A model generated the notes under the pieces. The model made no database searches and was not told where the DNA came from. It saw only the letters and a program-made list of their open reading frames with translations. Below are positions 1 through 8,548 of a stretch of DNA of 64,000 nucleotides, piece by piece. Position 1 is the stretch's first letter; the number at the start of each line of letters is the position of its first letter. Source of the stretch: Duganella fentianensis (GTDB lineage Bacteria; Pseudomonadota; Gammaproteobacteria; Burkholderiales; Burkholderiaceae_D); the NCBI RefSeq assembly GCF_009857835.1, contig NZ_WWCL01000001.1:1715483-1779482 (forward strand), in the 5' to 3' direction. A program made the translations under genes and the position numbers.

Positions 1-768
1 AAGCAGCCAGCGCAAAAGACCGATGCCGCGCTGGCCAAAGTTTACGAGCACAGCCCGCTGGAAACCTCCGTCAATGGCTTCCTGATCAACACGGGCAGCA
101 AGCTGGTGCTGATCGATGCCGGTGCCGCCAGCCTGTTCGGCCCGACGCTGGGCCGTTTGCTGACCAATCTGAAGGCTTCCGGTTACCAGCCTGAACAGGT
201 CGACGAGATCTACATCAGCCATATGCATAGCGACCACGTGGGTGGCCTGTCGTCGAATGAGCAGCGCGTGTTCCCGAACGCTATCGTGCGCGCCGGTAAG
301 CTCGATGCCGATTATTATCTGAGTCAGGCGAATCTGGACAAAGCCGGACCGGAAGCCAAGGATGGCTTCCTCGGTGCCATGGTGTCGGTCAATCCCTATG
401 TGAAGGCAGGCAAGTTCCAGCCTATCGTGGCCAATACCGAGCTGGTGCCGGGCGTGCGTTCCTACTTCAATGGCGGCCACACGCCGGGCCATATCACCTA
501 TGTGGTGGAAAGCAAAGGCCAGAAGCTGGTGCTGCTGGGCGACCTGCTGCACGTGGAAGCCGTGCAGTTTGCCAATCCCGGTGTCGGCATACAGTTCGAT
601 ACGGATAGCAAGATCGCCATCGCCGAACGCAAGGAAGCCTTCGCCGCTGCCGCCAAAGGTGGCTACCTGATAGGCGCGCCCCACCTGCCATTCCCGGCGC
701 TGGGCCATGTGCGCACGGCAGGCAAGGCTTACGAATTCATTCCGGTGAATTACACACAGCCACGCTAA
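1..768 (+). CDS. MBL-fold metallo-hydrolase (5' end missing)
   Basis: Metallo-beta-lactamase-fold hydrolase. The reading frame is open from base 1, so the N-terminus (probably with a signal peptide) lies outside the window. Visible zinc-ligand motifs are HMHSDH (HxHxDH), GGHTPGH and the Asp of LLGDLLH, with a late His in APHLPF/GHV. These match the binuclear metal site of the family. The substrate cannot be told; such secreted MBL proteins include lactonases, beta-lactamases and thioesterase-like enzymes. An internal GTG at 106 could be mistaken for the start, but conserved-looking sequence (VNGFLINTGSKLVLIDAG) begins upstream of it. The gene ends just before a strong terminator. Confidence 0.85.
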   Translation, partial: KQPAQKTDAALAKVYEHSPLETSVNGFLINTGSKLVLIDAGAASLFGPTLGRLLTNLKASGYQPEQVDEIYISHMHSDHVGGLSSNEQRVFPNAIVRAGKLDADYYLSQANLDKAGPEAKDGFLGAMVSVNPYVKAGKFQPIVANTELVPGVRSYFNGGHTPGHITYVVESKGQKLVLLGDLLHVEAVQFANPGVGIQFDTDSKIAIAERKEAFAAAAKGGYLIGAPHLPFPALGHVRTAGKAYEFIPVNYTQPR

Positions 769-783
769 TCAGCGCACCGTCGT

Positions 784-818
784 AAAAAAAGGGCTCAGTT
801 CAAAACTGAGCCCTTTTT
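784..818. terminator. Bidirectional intrinsic terminator
   Basis: An 11-bp stem (AAGGGCTCAG with CTGAGCCCTT) is flanked by an A-run on the left and a T-run on the right, so it can terminate both the plus-strand hydrolase and the minus-strand oxidoreductase that converge here. Confidence 0.9.
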
Positions 819-820
819 GC

Positions 821-1876
821 TTAGGCCAGTGCCGGATAGTCGGTATAGCCTTGCGCCGTGGCGCCGTAGAAGGTGGCCGGCTGCCACGGGTTGAGCGTGG
901 CATTCTGCTGCAGGCGCTGCACCAGATCCGGATTGGAGATGTAATCCTTGCCGAAAGCCACAGCGTCAGCTTTGCCCGAGTCGAGCAGGGCCTGTGCGCC
1001 GGCCTTGTCGAGTTTTTCGTTGGCGATGTAGACGCCGCCGAAGGCCTGCTTCAGTAATGGGCCCAGGCTGTCTTCGCCCACGGCTTCACGTGCGCAGATG
1101 AAGGCAATCTTGCGCTTGCCCAGTTCCTGCGCCACGTAGCCGAAGGTGGCGGCCGGATTGCTGTCGCCCATATCGTGTGCATCCTGGCGTGGTGCCAGAT
1201 GCATGCCGACGCGGTTGGCGCCCCAGACTTCGATGCAGGCATCGGTTACTTCCAGCATCAGGCGGGCGCGGTTTTCAATCGGGCCGCCGTAGTTGTCCGT
1301 ACGCTGGTTGGTTTTGTCCTGCAGGAACTGGTCGAGCAGATAGCCATTGGCGCCGTGGATTTCCACGCCATCGAAGCCGGCTTTCTTGGCGTTCTCTGCA
1401 CCGAGCTTGTAGGCCGCAACGATGCCGGCCAGTTCTGCCGTTTCCAGTGCGCGCGGCACAGGGTAGGGGCGTTCCGGACGCAGCAGGCTGACATGGCCTT
1501 GCGCTGCGATGGCGCTCGGTGCTACCGGCGCGGCGCCGTCGAAGAAGCTGGGATCGGAAATCCGGCCCACGTGCCACAGCTGGGCGAAGATGCGGCCACC
1601 GGCAGCGTGCACGGCTGCCGTCACCAGCTTCCAGCCTGCTACCTGTTCGTCCGACCACAGACCCGGGGTGTTTTCATAGCCCACGCCTTGCGGTGTGACG
1701 GCCGTGGCTTCGCTCAGGATCAGGCCGGCGTTGGCGCGCTGGGCGTAATACTCGGCCATCAGGGCGTTAGGCACACGGCCGCCGCCGACGGCACGGGCGC
1801 GCGTCAGGGGCGCCATAACGATACGGTTTTTCAGCGTCAGATCGCCGATGGTGATGGGGTCGAACAGAGTGGCCAT
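821..1876 (-). CDS. Old yellow enzyme family NADH:flavin oxidoreductase (NemA-like)
   Basis: FMN-dependent ene-reductase of 351 residues, the usual length for the family. It begins with the typical LFDPITIGDLTLKNRIVMAPLTRARA. It also carries the active-site region AQLWHVGR, the substrate/FMN-binding HGANGYLLDQFLQ, and NYGGPIENRARL. Such cytosolic enzymes reduce activated alkenes, nitro compounds and maleimides with NAD(P)H. The ArsR-type gene lies 9 bases upstream on the same strand, so the two form an operon; an AGGAAC Shine-Dalgarno precedes the ATG. The context suggests induction by electrophiles or metals sensed by that regulator. Physiological substrate unknown. Confidence 0.93.
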   Translation of the reverse strand: MATLFDPITIGDLTLKNRIVMAPLTRARAVGGGRVPNALMAEYYAQRANAGLILSEATAVTPQGVGYENTPGLWSDEQVAGWKLVTAAVHAAGGRIFAQLWHVGRISDPSFFDGAAPVAPSAIAAQGHVSLLRPERPYPVPRALETAELAGIVAAYKLGAENAKKAGFDGVEIHGANGYLLDQFLQDKTNQRTDNYGGPIENRARLMLEVTDACIEVWGANRVGMHLAPRQDAHDMGDSNPAATFGYVAQELGKRKIAFICAREAVGEDSLGPLLKQAFGGVYIANEKLDKAGAQALLDSGKADAVAFGKDYISNPDLVQRLQQNATLNPWQPATFYGATAQGYTDYPALA

Positions 1877-1885
1877 GAAAAGTTC

Positions 1886-2176
1886 CTATAGTGTCATTTG
1901 TGCGATGAAGGCCGCGATGGTCTCTTCATTGCGTTTAAAGTAATTCCACTGGCCCACCTTCTGGTTGGTGATCAGGCCCGCCTTGAGCAGGATGGCCAGA
2001 TGCGCCGACACGGTGGACTGCGATAAACCGGTCTGCTGGTCGATCAGACCAGCACACACGCCCAGACTCAGTGGATGCTGTTGTGCTGCGAAATACACCT
2101 CGGGCTCCTTCAGCCACGCCAGTATCTGGCGCCGCATCGGGTTGGCAAGGGCTTTGTGGATAGCGTCTATGTCCAT
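1886..2176 (-). CDS. ArsR family transcriptional regulator
   Basis: Small winged-helix repressor of 96 residues. The start at 2176 is chosen because GAGGTAAGAAG directly precedes this ATG; an upstream in-frame start at 2212 lacks a ribosome site. HTH region: ALANPMRRQILAWL, then GLSQSTVSAHLAILLKAGLI. A Cys occurs in GVCAGLIDQQTG, but there is no classic ELCVCDL metal site, so the inducer need not be a metal. It is the first gene of an operon with the old yellow enzyme gene and very likely represses it from the palindromes just upstream. Confidence 0.9.
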   Translation of the reverse strand: MDIDAIHKALANPMRRQILAWLKEPEVYFAAQQHPLSLGVCAGLIDQQTGLSQSTVSAHLAILLKAGLITNQKVGQWNYFKRNEETIAAFIAQMTL

Positions 2177-2219
2177 CTTCTTACCTCGGGCTATGCTAAG
2201 TTCTATATGCATCGCATTT

Positions 2220-2251
2220 TTCCGATTTCAATATCGGAATTCTACGATATT
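2220..2251. promoter_or_regulatory. Probable ArsR operator, overlapping palindromes
   Basis: Two perfect overlapping inverted repeats lie upstream of the arsR-type gene: TTCCGAT-N6-ATCGGAA (2220-2239) and AATATCG-N8-CGATATT (2230-2251). Position and symmetry fit an ArsR dimer operator. Inferred; no binding data. Confidence 0.55.
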
Positions 2252-2321
2252 TAAAAAATTTCTGCTCAGTGCGCTGAAATGGTTTATTTTATGACTACCT
2301 TATTCAAAAAATAATCCCGCC

Positions 2322-3389
2322 ATGAGCAACCATTATCTCGATGTGGCGCTAGGGCTATCTGCCACCTATCTGGCGCTGAGCCTGCTATGCAGTGCTAGCC
2401 GCGAAGCCATCGCTTCGCTGTTCCAGAGCCGCGCCAAAATGCTGCTCGATGGCGTGCTGACCCTGCTGTACGAGCCGGCCGGGCTGGCGCTGCTGCGTGG
2501 CATCCTACCATCACTGCAGCGACTGCTGCGGCGCGAAGCTGGTTTCGATCTGCGCGGGCTGGGCCGCGATTCGCTGGCGGCTGCCGTCATGAGCCACCCG
2601 CTGATCACCGGTCAGGCGCAGGCCGGGCGCATGCCTTCGTATATTCCTTCCAGCATGTTTGCCCGCGCGGTGATGGATACGCTGCAGCAGCGTTATGGCC
2701 GGCAGACCAGCGCGCGCAGCTTGCTGGCGCAGCTGGGCAATCCTGCTTTGCAGCGCACCCTGCTGGCGCTGCTGGGGGAGGTCGATGATCTGGCGGCGCT
2801 GGAACAGGCGCTGTCTAACTGGTATGACACGGTCATGGCTCGTACCACTGGCTGGTACAAGCGGCGCTCGCAGAGCGTGCTGTTCGGTATCGCGCTGGTG
2901 TTGGCCGTGGCCCTGAACATCGATACATTCACGCTGAGCCAGCGTCTGTGGAGCGACGAGAATGCCGCGCAGCAGAGTGCCGAACTGGCCGCACAGATGT
3001 CGGCGCAGATGTCGGCTCAGGCAGCTCAGGCAGCAGCTCAGGCAGCAGCACAGGCAGCAGCGCAGGCAGCCGCGCAGATGGGACAGCAGAACTCTGTATT
3101 CGAGCCGGCGCCGGTATCGCCGGCCATACTCGGCACGGCCAGTGCCCAGCTCAATAGCCTGCCGATAGGCTGGCCATCCGCGCGGCTGGACCATCTGGCG
3201 CAGCTGAGCGCGGGCGCGGCGGCGGGCGCCGTGCTGCTGACCGCACTGGGCTGGCTGCTGACGGCGTTTGCCGCCTCGCTCGGTGCGCCGTTCTGGTTTG
3301 ACGGGGTGGGCTGGCTGCTGGCCCTGCGCGGCACGGGGGCTCGTCCGGCCAGCAGTGTGTCAGGCGAGGGTGCGCAGGGCCAGCGCTAG
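2322..3389 (+). CDS. Hypothetical membrane protein with Ala/Gln repeat
   Basis: A 355-residue protein of unknown function. Hydrophobic segments occur at about 8-25, 187-203 and 293-320. The middle holds WYDTVMARTTGWYKRRSQ just before the second membrane segment, a pattern I have seen in uncharacterised soil-bacterial membrane proteins. Residues 220-255 are a low-complexity run of AQ/AA units (SAQMSAQAAQAAAQ), probably a helical linker on one side of the membrane. The 3' end overlaps the convergent DUF1304 gene by 30 bases. No catalytic motif seen. Confidence 0.8.
   Translation: MSNHYLDVALGLSATYLALSLLCSASREAIASLFQSRAKMLLDGVLTLLYEPAGLALLRGILPSLQRLLRREAGFDLRGLGRDSLAAAVMSHPLITGQAQAGRMPSYIPSSMFARAVMDTLQQRYGRQTSARSLLAQLGNPALQRTLLALLGEVDDLAALEQALSNWYDTVMARTTGWYKRRSQSVLFGIALVLAVALNIDTFTLSQRLWSDENAAQQSAELAAQMSAQMSAQAAQAAAQAAAQAAAQAAAQMGQQNSVFEPAPVSPAILGTASAQLNSLPIGWPSARLDHLAQLSAGAAAGAVLLTALGWLLTAFAASLGAPFWFDGVGWLLALRGTGARPASSVSGEGAQGQR
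2991..3078 (+). repeat. Intragenic GCxCAGGCAGC tandem repeat
   Basis: Imperfect 12-base units (GCTCAGGCAGCA and variants) repeated about five times after GCGCAGATGTCG units. They encode the Ala/Gln stretch of the surrounding gene. The unit length is a multiple of three, so copy-number change would alter length but keep frame. Confidence 0.75.
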
Positions 3390-3719
3390 TACGGCCGGCA
3401 CGGTCTGGATGAACAGGATGGAGCGCTTGACGGTGATCGCGCCCCAGATGCCGGCCACCGCCACGCAGCACAGGCCGAATACGGTGAACGCTGCGCCCGT
3501 GGCAGCATCGGGATGCAGCCAGCCTACGCACAGCGCAGCCACCAGAAAGCCGTTGTAGCAGCCCTGATTCGACATGGCAGGGCGCATCAGCTCCGCCTTT
3601 TCCTGCGACAGTCCGAACACGCGCCGCCCGCGGGTGGGGAACAGCACTGTCTCCAGCAGTACGATGTAGACGTGGATCAGGGCGACCAGCGCCGTGACGA
3701 TGTGGGCCAGCAGTTGCAT
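3360..3719 (-). CDS. DUF1304 family membrane protein
   Basis: A 119-residue integral membrane protein with four hydrophobic segments. It shows the family pattern: HVYIVLLETVLF near the N-terminus, then NQGCYNGFLVAAL and a C-terminal KRSILFIQTVPA. Function unknown; family members are small inner-membrane proteins. The TAG stop lies inside the 3' end of the convergent gene. The ATG at 3719 is preceded by a purine-rich GGAGACAAC. Confidence 0.85.
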   Translation of the reverse strand: MQLLAHIVTALVALIHVYIVLLETVLFPTRGRRVFGLSQEKAELMRPAMSNQGCYNGFLVAALCVGWLHPDAATGAAFTVFGLCCVAVAGIWGAITVKRSILFIQTVPAVLALALRTLA

Positions 3720-3833
3720 GTTGTCTCCGTTAGCAATATTGAAGAATGATTATGTCTGCAAGCGGCGTAATGGGGAAGCTCCCAGCGTTGTTTTTCCGGC
3801 AGTGCTATAGTGCGCGCAACATTGGAGAACTTT

Positions 3834-4151
3834 ATGACGTGGATAGCACTGATATTGGCTGGCCTGCTCGAAGTGGTGTGGGCGGTTGGTCTGAAATATA
3901 CCGAAGGCTTTACCCGCCCGCTGGCCACAGCCGGCACGCTGGCCGCCATGGCTGGCAGCGTGGGCTTGCTGGGACTGGCCCTGCGCGGGCTGCCGCTAGG
4001 GACGGCGTATGCCATCTGGACCGGCATCGGTACGGTCGGTACGGTCATCTTCGGCATCGTGGCGCTGAACGAACCGGCCAGCGCCTTGCGCCTCGGCTGC
4101 ATCGCCATGATCGTCGGCGGTATCGTCGGCCTGAAACTGACTACTGTCTAG
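3834..4151 (+). CDS. gdx: Guanidinium exporter Gdx (SugE-type SMR protein)
   Basis: Small multidrug resistance family, 105 residues and four transmembrane helices. It begins MTWIALILAGLLEVVWAVGLKYTEGF; the membrane Glu (E13) is the proton/guanidinium-coupling residue of the family, and GLKYTEGF with GTAYAIWTGIG is the Gdx/SugE signature rather than EmrE. It works as an antiparallel dimer exporting guanidinium in exchange for protons. GGAG at 3824-3827 supports the ATG at 3834. No guanidine riboswitch was recognised in the short leader. Confidence 0.9.
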   Translation: MTWIALILAGLLEVVWAVGLKYTEGFTRPLATAGTLAAMAGSVGLLGLALRGLPLGTAYAIWTGIGTVGTVIFGIVALNEPASALRLGCIAMIVGGIVGLKLTTV

Positions 4152-4195
4152 CCTCATTCAGCCGGGCCTGAGCCCGTGCCGCCGGCGCGGGCGAT

Positions 4196-5155
4196 TCAGA
4201 AGTCGGGATTAGCGCGGCACAGGTAATACCATTCGCAGTTGGCGCCGGCGGCAGCATCGGGGAACAGGATGCGCCCGTCGAAAGCGGCCAGTTCCGCCGA
4301 ACCGTCGGCGCGCACGCCTATCTGTTCACCGGCCCGCACAGGATCGAAGCTGGCCCATGGCCGGCTGAAGACATCGCCGGCCTGCTGTTTGTCCACCACG
4401 GCGGCCATGCTCAATGCTTCCATCTGTTCTGCCGCTATCGGCTCGGGTACCGGGCCATCGATCAGGCCGAGGAAGGCCAGCGTATTCAGAATGGCGCGGT
4501 AGCCCACTTCAGGCGCTTGCGGGTCGTCGTGCTGGCCGCATTCCAGCGTGAGGGCATAGCCGCCCGTGCTGCGCATGTATTCCGTCGTGCCCATGCCATA
4601 GCGCAGTACGGTCTGCAGTTCGCTTTGCTGGCGCAGGCGGCGCTGCACACCGGCGCCATAGGTACGCAGCCAGCCATCGACGAAACGCCGCACACCGAGG
4701 CGACGCGCCAGTGCGCGCTCCTGCTGTTCGTGGCGGAACGGTTCCAGCGGGCCGTCGTTGTTGCGCGGGCCGACCATGACAAACGCTTCGCTGTGCGCAT
4801 TGAAGGAGTGCAGATCGAGCAGCACATCATGGCGCGCCAGCAGCGGGCATAGCCAGTTGGCGATGCGGTCCTCGAAATCCTGCGGCGCCTCCTGCGGGAA
4901 CAGGTTGCGGTTCAGATTGCGCTCGCCGGCCCGTTCGCCCCTGGCATAGGCGAGCGGATTGGTGACCGGTACCAGCGTCAGGCTGCCGCGCCGGATCAGC
5001 AGGCTGCCTTCGTCGAGCATGGCCAGCACGCGGCGGATCGCCGTGGTGCCGCAGGTCTCGTTGCCATGCACGGCGCCTGTCACGATCAGGCGCGGCCCCG
5101 GCAGCTGGCCGCTGTACTGGTGGGAGATAAATTGCAGGTGGTCGCTGGAGTTCAT
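4196..5155 (-). CDS. AstE/ASPA-family zinc deacylase
   Basis: Succinylglutamate desuccinylase/aspartoacylase family protein of 319 residues. Zinc motifs are visible: GAVHGNETCG (HxxE) near residue 30 and DLHSF with the third ligand His. ERNLNRNLFP is the substrate-binding Arg/Asn segment. The family removes acyl groups from N-acylated amino acids (M14-type fold). No arginine-succinyltransferase genes lie nearby, so a housekeeping Ast pathway role is not supported. A C-terminal beta domain follows about residue 255. The exact substrate is unknown. Confidence 0.85.
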   Translation of the reverse strand: MNSSDHLQFISHQYSGQLPGPRLIVTGAVHGNETCGTTAIRRVLAMLDEGSLLIRRGSLTLVPVTNPLAYARGERAGERNLNRNLFPQEAPQDFEDRIANWLCPLLARHDVLLDLHSFNAHSEAFVMVGPRNNDGPLEPFRHEQQERALARRLGVRRFVDGWLRTYGAGVQRRLRQQSELQTVLRYGMGTTEYMRSTGGYALTLECGQHDDPQAPEVGYRAILNTLAFLGLIDGPVPEPIAAEQMEALSMAAVVDKQQAGDVFSRPWASFDPVRAGEQIGVRADGSAELAAFDGRILFPDAAAGANCEWYYLCRANPDF

Positions 5156-5259
5156 GCATGCCGAGGGTAGTAGGAGGATAGCGGCTTTATACCATGGCGC
5201 CGTGGCGCTGTGCCAGCGGCGACTATGCGCGGCGTGCCATGTTTTGTTATCATTCGTGC

Positions 5260-6423
5260 ATGACTACTACCGCTACCGCGCGCAATGCCGGACTCGATAC
5301 CCTGCGTGCACTGGCCATTGCGCTGGTGTTTGCCAACCACTATATGCTGTTTATCAGCGGCGCGCCCACGCTGGGCTGGTTCGGCGAGATAGGCTGGAGC
5401 GGGGTCGATCTGTTCTTTGCTCTCAGCGGCTACCTGATCGGCAACCAGATACTGGGTGCGATACGGCGCAGCCAGCAGAGCGGCAGCCGGTTTTCTCTCG
5501 GCCGCTTCTATGCACGGCGCCTGTTGCGCACCGTGCCGAATTTCTACGTGGTGCTGGCGCTGTTTGCCTGCTGGCCCTACTTCCGCATGGATCTGGTACT
5601 GCCGCCGTTATGGCAGTTCCTCACCTTTACCCAGAATATCGGCCTGCAGCCGGGCACCGCGTTTTCCCATGCGTGGTCGCTGTGTGTGGAGGAGCAGTTC
5701 TATTTCCTGCTGCCGGCGCTGGCCTTGCTGATCGCTGCCTGCCGCAAGTCGCTGCTGCTGGCATGGCTGGCCGTGGCTGCTGCGCTGATAGGCGGTATGC
5801 TGATCCGCAGCCATCTGTGGACCAGCTACGTGGCCGCTGCGCCGGAAGGCAGCCGCGCGTTCTATACGCTGATCTACTATTCTTCGCTATGCCGCTTCGA
5901 CGAACTGGTGGTGGGGGTGGCACTGGCCCTGCTGAAAAACTACCATGCCGCCGTGTGGGCGCGCCTGACTGCGCATGGCAACTGGCTGCTGCTGGCCGGT
6001 GGCGTTGCGCTGGCGCTGGTGTGGTCGCACTTCCTCGCCGACCATTATGGCTATGCCATGACGGTGTATGGTTATCCCTTGCTGGGGCTCAGTTACGCGT
6101 TACTGCTGCTGGCCGCACTCAGTCCCGGCTCCTTGCTGCAGAAGGCGCGCCTACCCGGTGCGGGTGCGATTGCGCTGTGGTCGTATGCGATCTATCTGGT
6201 GCACAAGACACTGTGCATGTTGCTGCGTGCGCCGTTGCAGGCACAGGGCTGGGAGCCCGACCACTGGGCCACGGTGCTGCTGATGGCGGCAGCCAGCGTG
6301 CTGGCCGGTTTTCTGCTGTACCAGCTGGTGGAGCGGCCCTTCATGGCGCTGCGCGACCGCTATGTGCCCAGCCATGAAGTGCTGGCTGTGACGCGGCAGC
6401 CGGCGGCGTCTGCGGTGCGCTGA
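5260..6423 (+). CDS. Acyltransferase 3 family membrane protein (OafA-like)
   Basis: Integral-membrane O-acyltransferase of about 387 residues with some ten transmembrane helices. It begins NAGLDTLRALAIALVFANHY, the usual R-x(10)-H region of the family, followed by GWSGVDLFFALSGYLIG. Such proteins acetylate surface sugars or peptidoglycan from a cytosolic donor. The ATG at 5260 is chosen because the conserved domain starts 8 residues later; in-frame starts at 5194 and 5239 are possible. No Shine-Dalgarno is obvious. Acceptor unknown. Confidence 0.85.
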   Translation: MTTTATARNAGLDTLRALAIALVFANHYMLFISGAPTLGWFGEIGWSGVDLFFALSGYLIGNQILGAIRRSQQSGSRFSLGRFYARRLLRTVPNFYVVLALFACWPYFRMDLVLPPLWQFLTFTQNIGLQPGTAFSHAWSLCVEEQFYFLLPALALLIAACRKSLLLAWLAVAAALIGGMLIRSHLWTSYVAAAPEGSRAFYTLIYYSSLCRFDELVVGVALALLKNYHAAVWARLTAHGNWLLLAGGVALALVWSHFLADHYGYAMTVYGYPLLGLSYALLLLAALSPGSLLQKARLPGAGAIALWSYAIYLVHKTLCMLLRAPLQAQGWEPDHWATVLLMAAASVLAGFLLYQLVERPFMALRDRYVPSHEVLAVTRQPAASAVR

Positions 6424-6430
6424 GGACTTC

Positions 6431-6895
6431 CTAATTGAGATCGATGACGTCGAAGGGCGACTGCATATCGCTCAGGAATGCCATCAGATTGAGTGCGCGT
6501 TCCGTCATGTCGGCATGGCGGGTGGCCGCAACGGCGGCGCGCAGGCCGGGCAGCACTTCCATGATGTGCGGGCTATCGTAGGCTTGCACCAGCAGTGCGG
6601 CCAGTTCGCTGGCGCGGCCACGGTTGTTGCGCATGCGTTCTTCCAGTATCGACAGCAGGGTGCGCTGCATGCGCGGCGTGGGATTGCTGATGTAGCCGAA
6701 CACCAGCGGGGTATTGCTGATGGCATCGCACAGACGCTGCTCGATCTGCTCCGGCCTGACGTCGGAAGCGATGTCGAAATACGCGCCCTGCCAGCGCGTG
6801 CGCTCGTACAGATGGCCGGCAGGGAAGGACTCGGCCGTTTCAAAGCCGAGCAGGTGACTGAGCCGGCGCAGCCAGCGGAGTAGGGTAGGCATCAT
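6431..6895 (-). CDS. Hypothetical cytosolic protein
   Basis: A 154-residue protein with no recognised family. It starts MMPTLLRWLRRLSHLLGFETAES, and the central part (RPEQIEQRLCDAISNTPLVFGYISNPTPRM) looks alpha-helical and well folded. There is no signal peptide or membrane segment. It converges tail to tail with the acyltransferase gene, 7 bases apart. Codon use is like its neighbours, so it is probably a real gene. Confidence 0.65.
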   Translation of the reverse strand: MMPTLLRWLRRLSHLLGFETAESFPAGHLYERTRWQGAYFDIASDVRPEQIEQRLCDAISNTPLVFGYISNPTPRMQRTLLSILEERMRNNRGRASELAALLVQAYDSPHIMEVLPGLRAAVAATRHADMTERALNLMAFLSDMQSPFDVIDLN

Positions 6896-6932
6896 GGCCG
6901 CATTGTAGCGTGAGATGCCTGCCCCTTGCTCG

Positions 6933-7802
6933 TTACTGCGGCGCCTGTTCGCCCAGGCGGCCGGCGCGGAAGTCTTCCACGGCCGTATGCAGTTCGGCCT
7001 GCGTATTCATCACGAACGGACCGTATTGCGCGATCGGTTCGTTCAGCGGCGCGCCGGCCACCAGTATCAGGCGTGTCGCCTCACTGGCATGCACGCGCAG
7101 ACCGTCCGCTGCCGGACTATTGGCCAGGATTGCCATGCGTCCCGTTGCCACTTCCTTGTCGCCTACCTGTGCTGCACCCTGATAGGTGAAGACAAAAGCG
7201 TTGTGGCCGGGCGGGATGGCCTGCTCGAAGCTGGCGCCTGCGGGCAGGTGGATATCCAGATACAGCGGTTCCGTCACGGGGCGCTGTACGGCACCATCGA
7301 CGCCATGGCTGCTGCCGGCGATGACTTTTACTGCCACGCCATCGGGCGTGGTGTAGGCCGGCACCTGATCGCCATTGAAGTCGCGATACCATGGCTGGCA
7401 CATCTTGTCCCTGGCGGCCAGATTGAGCCACAACTGGAAGCCCGACATCAGGCCCTCTTCCTGCTCGGGCATCTCCGAGTGAATCACGCCGCGGCCGGCC
7501 GTCATCCACTGCACGCCGCCATTGGTCAGCAAGCCCTCGTTGCCGGCGCTGTCCTTGTGGCGCATGCGGCCTTCCAGCATATAGGTCACCGTTTCGAAGC
7601 CGCGATGCGGGTGGCTGGGGAAGCCGGCGATGTAATCGTTGGCCTGATCGCTGCCGAAGTTATCGAGCATCAGGAAAGGATCGAGCCGGCGTTGCAGCGT
7701 CTGGGTCAGGATGCGGTTGATCTTGACGCCCGCGCCATCCATGACGGCCTGGCCGGTGATGATACGTTCGACACTGCGTGTCTGAGTGACTGCTTGCGTC
7801 AT
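6933..7802 (-). CDS. Pirin family protein
   Basis: Bicupin pirin of 289 residues. The iron-binding cupin motif is visible in FPSHPHRGFETVTYMLEG (two His), with WMTAGRGVIHSE (third His and Glu) following. Bacterial pirins are quercetinase-like or regulatory cytosolic proteins. It lies 18 bases downstream of azoR on the same strand, so azoR-pirin is an operon, a common pairing in redox-stress loci. It is a paralogue of the protein at 37192-38070. Confidence 0.92.
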   Translation of the reverse strand: MTQAVTQTRSVERIITGQAVMDGAGVKINRILTQTLQRRLDPFLMLDNFGSDQANDYIAGFPSHPHRGFETVTYMLEGRMRHKDSAGNEGLLTNGGVQWMTAGRGVIHSEMPEQEEGLMSGFQLWLNLAARDKMCQPWYRDFNGDQVPAYTTPDGVAVKVIAGSSHGVDGAVQRPVTEPLYLDIHLPAGASFEQAIPPGHNAFVFTYQGAAQVGDKEVATGRMAILANSPAADGLRVHASEATRLILVAGAPLNEPIAQYGPFVMNTQAELHTAVEDFRAGRLGEQAPQ

Positions 7803-7820
7803 GTTGTGCTCCCTGTTGGT

Positions 7821-8420
7821 TTAAACCAGAATGGCGTTGATTTCGGCTTCGGCCTGTGCCTGCGCTTTGGCGACAGCTTCAGGACCCATGCCCATACCTT
7901 CGGCGAAGACGTACTGTACATCGCTCAGGCCCACAAAGTTCAGGAACATCTTGATGTGTGCCAGCTGGGTGTCGGTCGGCGCATCGCGATGCAGGCCGCC
8001 ACGCGACAGCGCGACGTAGACTTTTTTACCGCTCAGCAGACCGACCGGACCCGTCGCCGTGTATTTGAAGGTGACACCGGCGCGGGCAATCGCATCGAAC
8101 CAGCTTTTGAGCTGGGTGGTGATGCCGAAGTTGTAGGTCGGGGCGCCGATCACGATTACGTCCGCCGCCTGTACCTGGGCGATCAGGGCATCGTCGAGGG
8201 CCACGCGGGCTGCCTGTGCGGCGCTGCGCTGGTCGGCCGGGGTGAACAGGGCGCCCAGTGCGGCTTCGTCCAGCACAGGGTGAGGTTCGCTGGCCAGATC
8301 GCGGCGCTGTACGCTCGCTTGCGGGTTGGCGGCGCGGATTTTGGCAACCAGAGCGTCAGCCAGACGGGTGGATTCGGAACCGCTGCTGCGGGCGCTGGAA
8401 TTAATTTGCAGGATGTTCAT
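7821..8420 (-). CDS. azoR: FMN-dependent NADH-azoreductase
   Basis: Flavodoxin-like quinone/azo reductase of 199 residues. [22 protein letters not shown] is the FMN phosphate-binding start, and [29 protein letters not shown] is the family core around the flavin. The enzyme reduces quinones and azo dyes with NADH by two-electron transfer, protecting from thiol and quinone stress. CGGAGG six bases upstream fixes the ATG at 8420; longer in-frame extensions lack support. The LysR gene is divergent and probably controls it. Confidence 0.95.
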   Translation of the reverse strand: MNILQINSSARSSGSESTRLADALVAKIRAANPQASVQRRDLASEPHPVLDEAALGALFTPADQRSAAQAARVALDDALIAQVQAADVIVIGAPTYNFGITTQLKSWFDAIARAGVTFKYTATGPVGLLSGKKVYVALSRGGLHRDAPTDTQLAHIKMFLNFVGLSDVQYVFAEGMGMGPEAVAKAQAQAEAEINAILV

Positions 8421-8487
8421 AATGCCTCCGGTGTTAGGTCGTTGTTGACGATGTTGGGTTCGGTGCTGCGATGGAGGTACTTTATCA

Positions 8488-8544
8488 GTTCCATATTCAT
8501 GGCAGAAGCCGTTAAAATGGATAACATTAATCCATATATGGAAC
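8488..8544. promoter_or_regulatory. Probable LysR operator region
   Basis: In the azoR/LysR divergent region, GTTCCATAT (8488-8496) is repeated inverted as ATATGGAAC (8536-8544). A 12-bp perfect palindrome TCCATATATGGA sits at 8531-8542, and ATGGAT-N7-ATCCAT at 8517-8535. The symmetric sites lie directly against the LysR start codon, so autoregulation plus control of azoR is likely. Confidence 0.55.
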
Positions 8545-8548
8545 AATC

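Noticed and set aside
1175..1891. Plus-strand frame opposite the old yellow enzyme gene
   Set aside because: Composition artefact; the minus strand encodes the oxidoreductase motifs.
2991..3078. CRISPR-like repeat array
   Set aside because: Repeats are short, contiguous and in a coding frame, without spacers.
3720..3833. Possible guanidine riboswitch before gdx
   Set aside because: No paired hairpins with ACGR loops or ykkC core were found; the leader is short.
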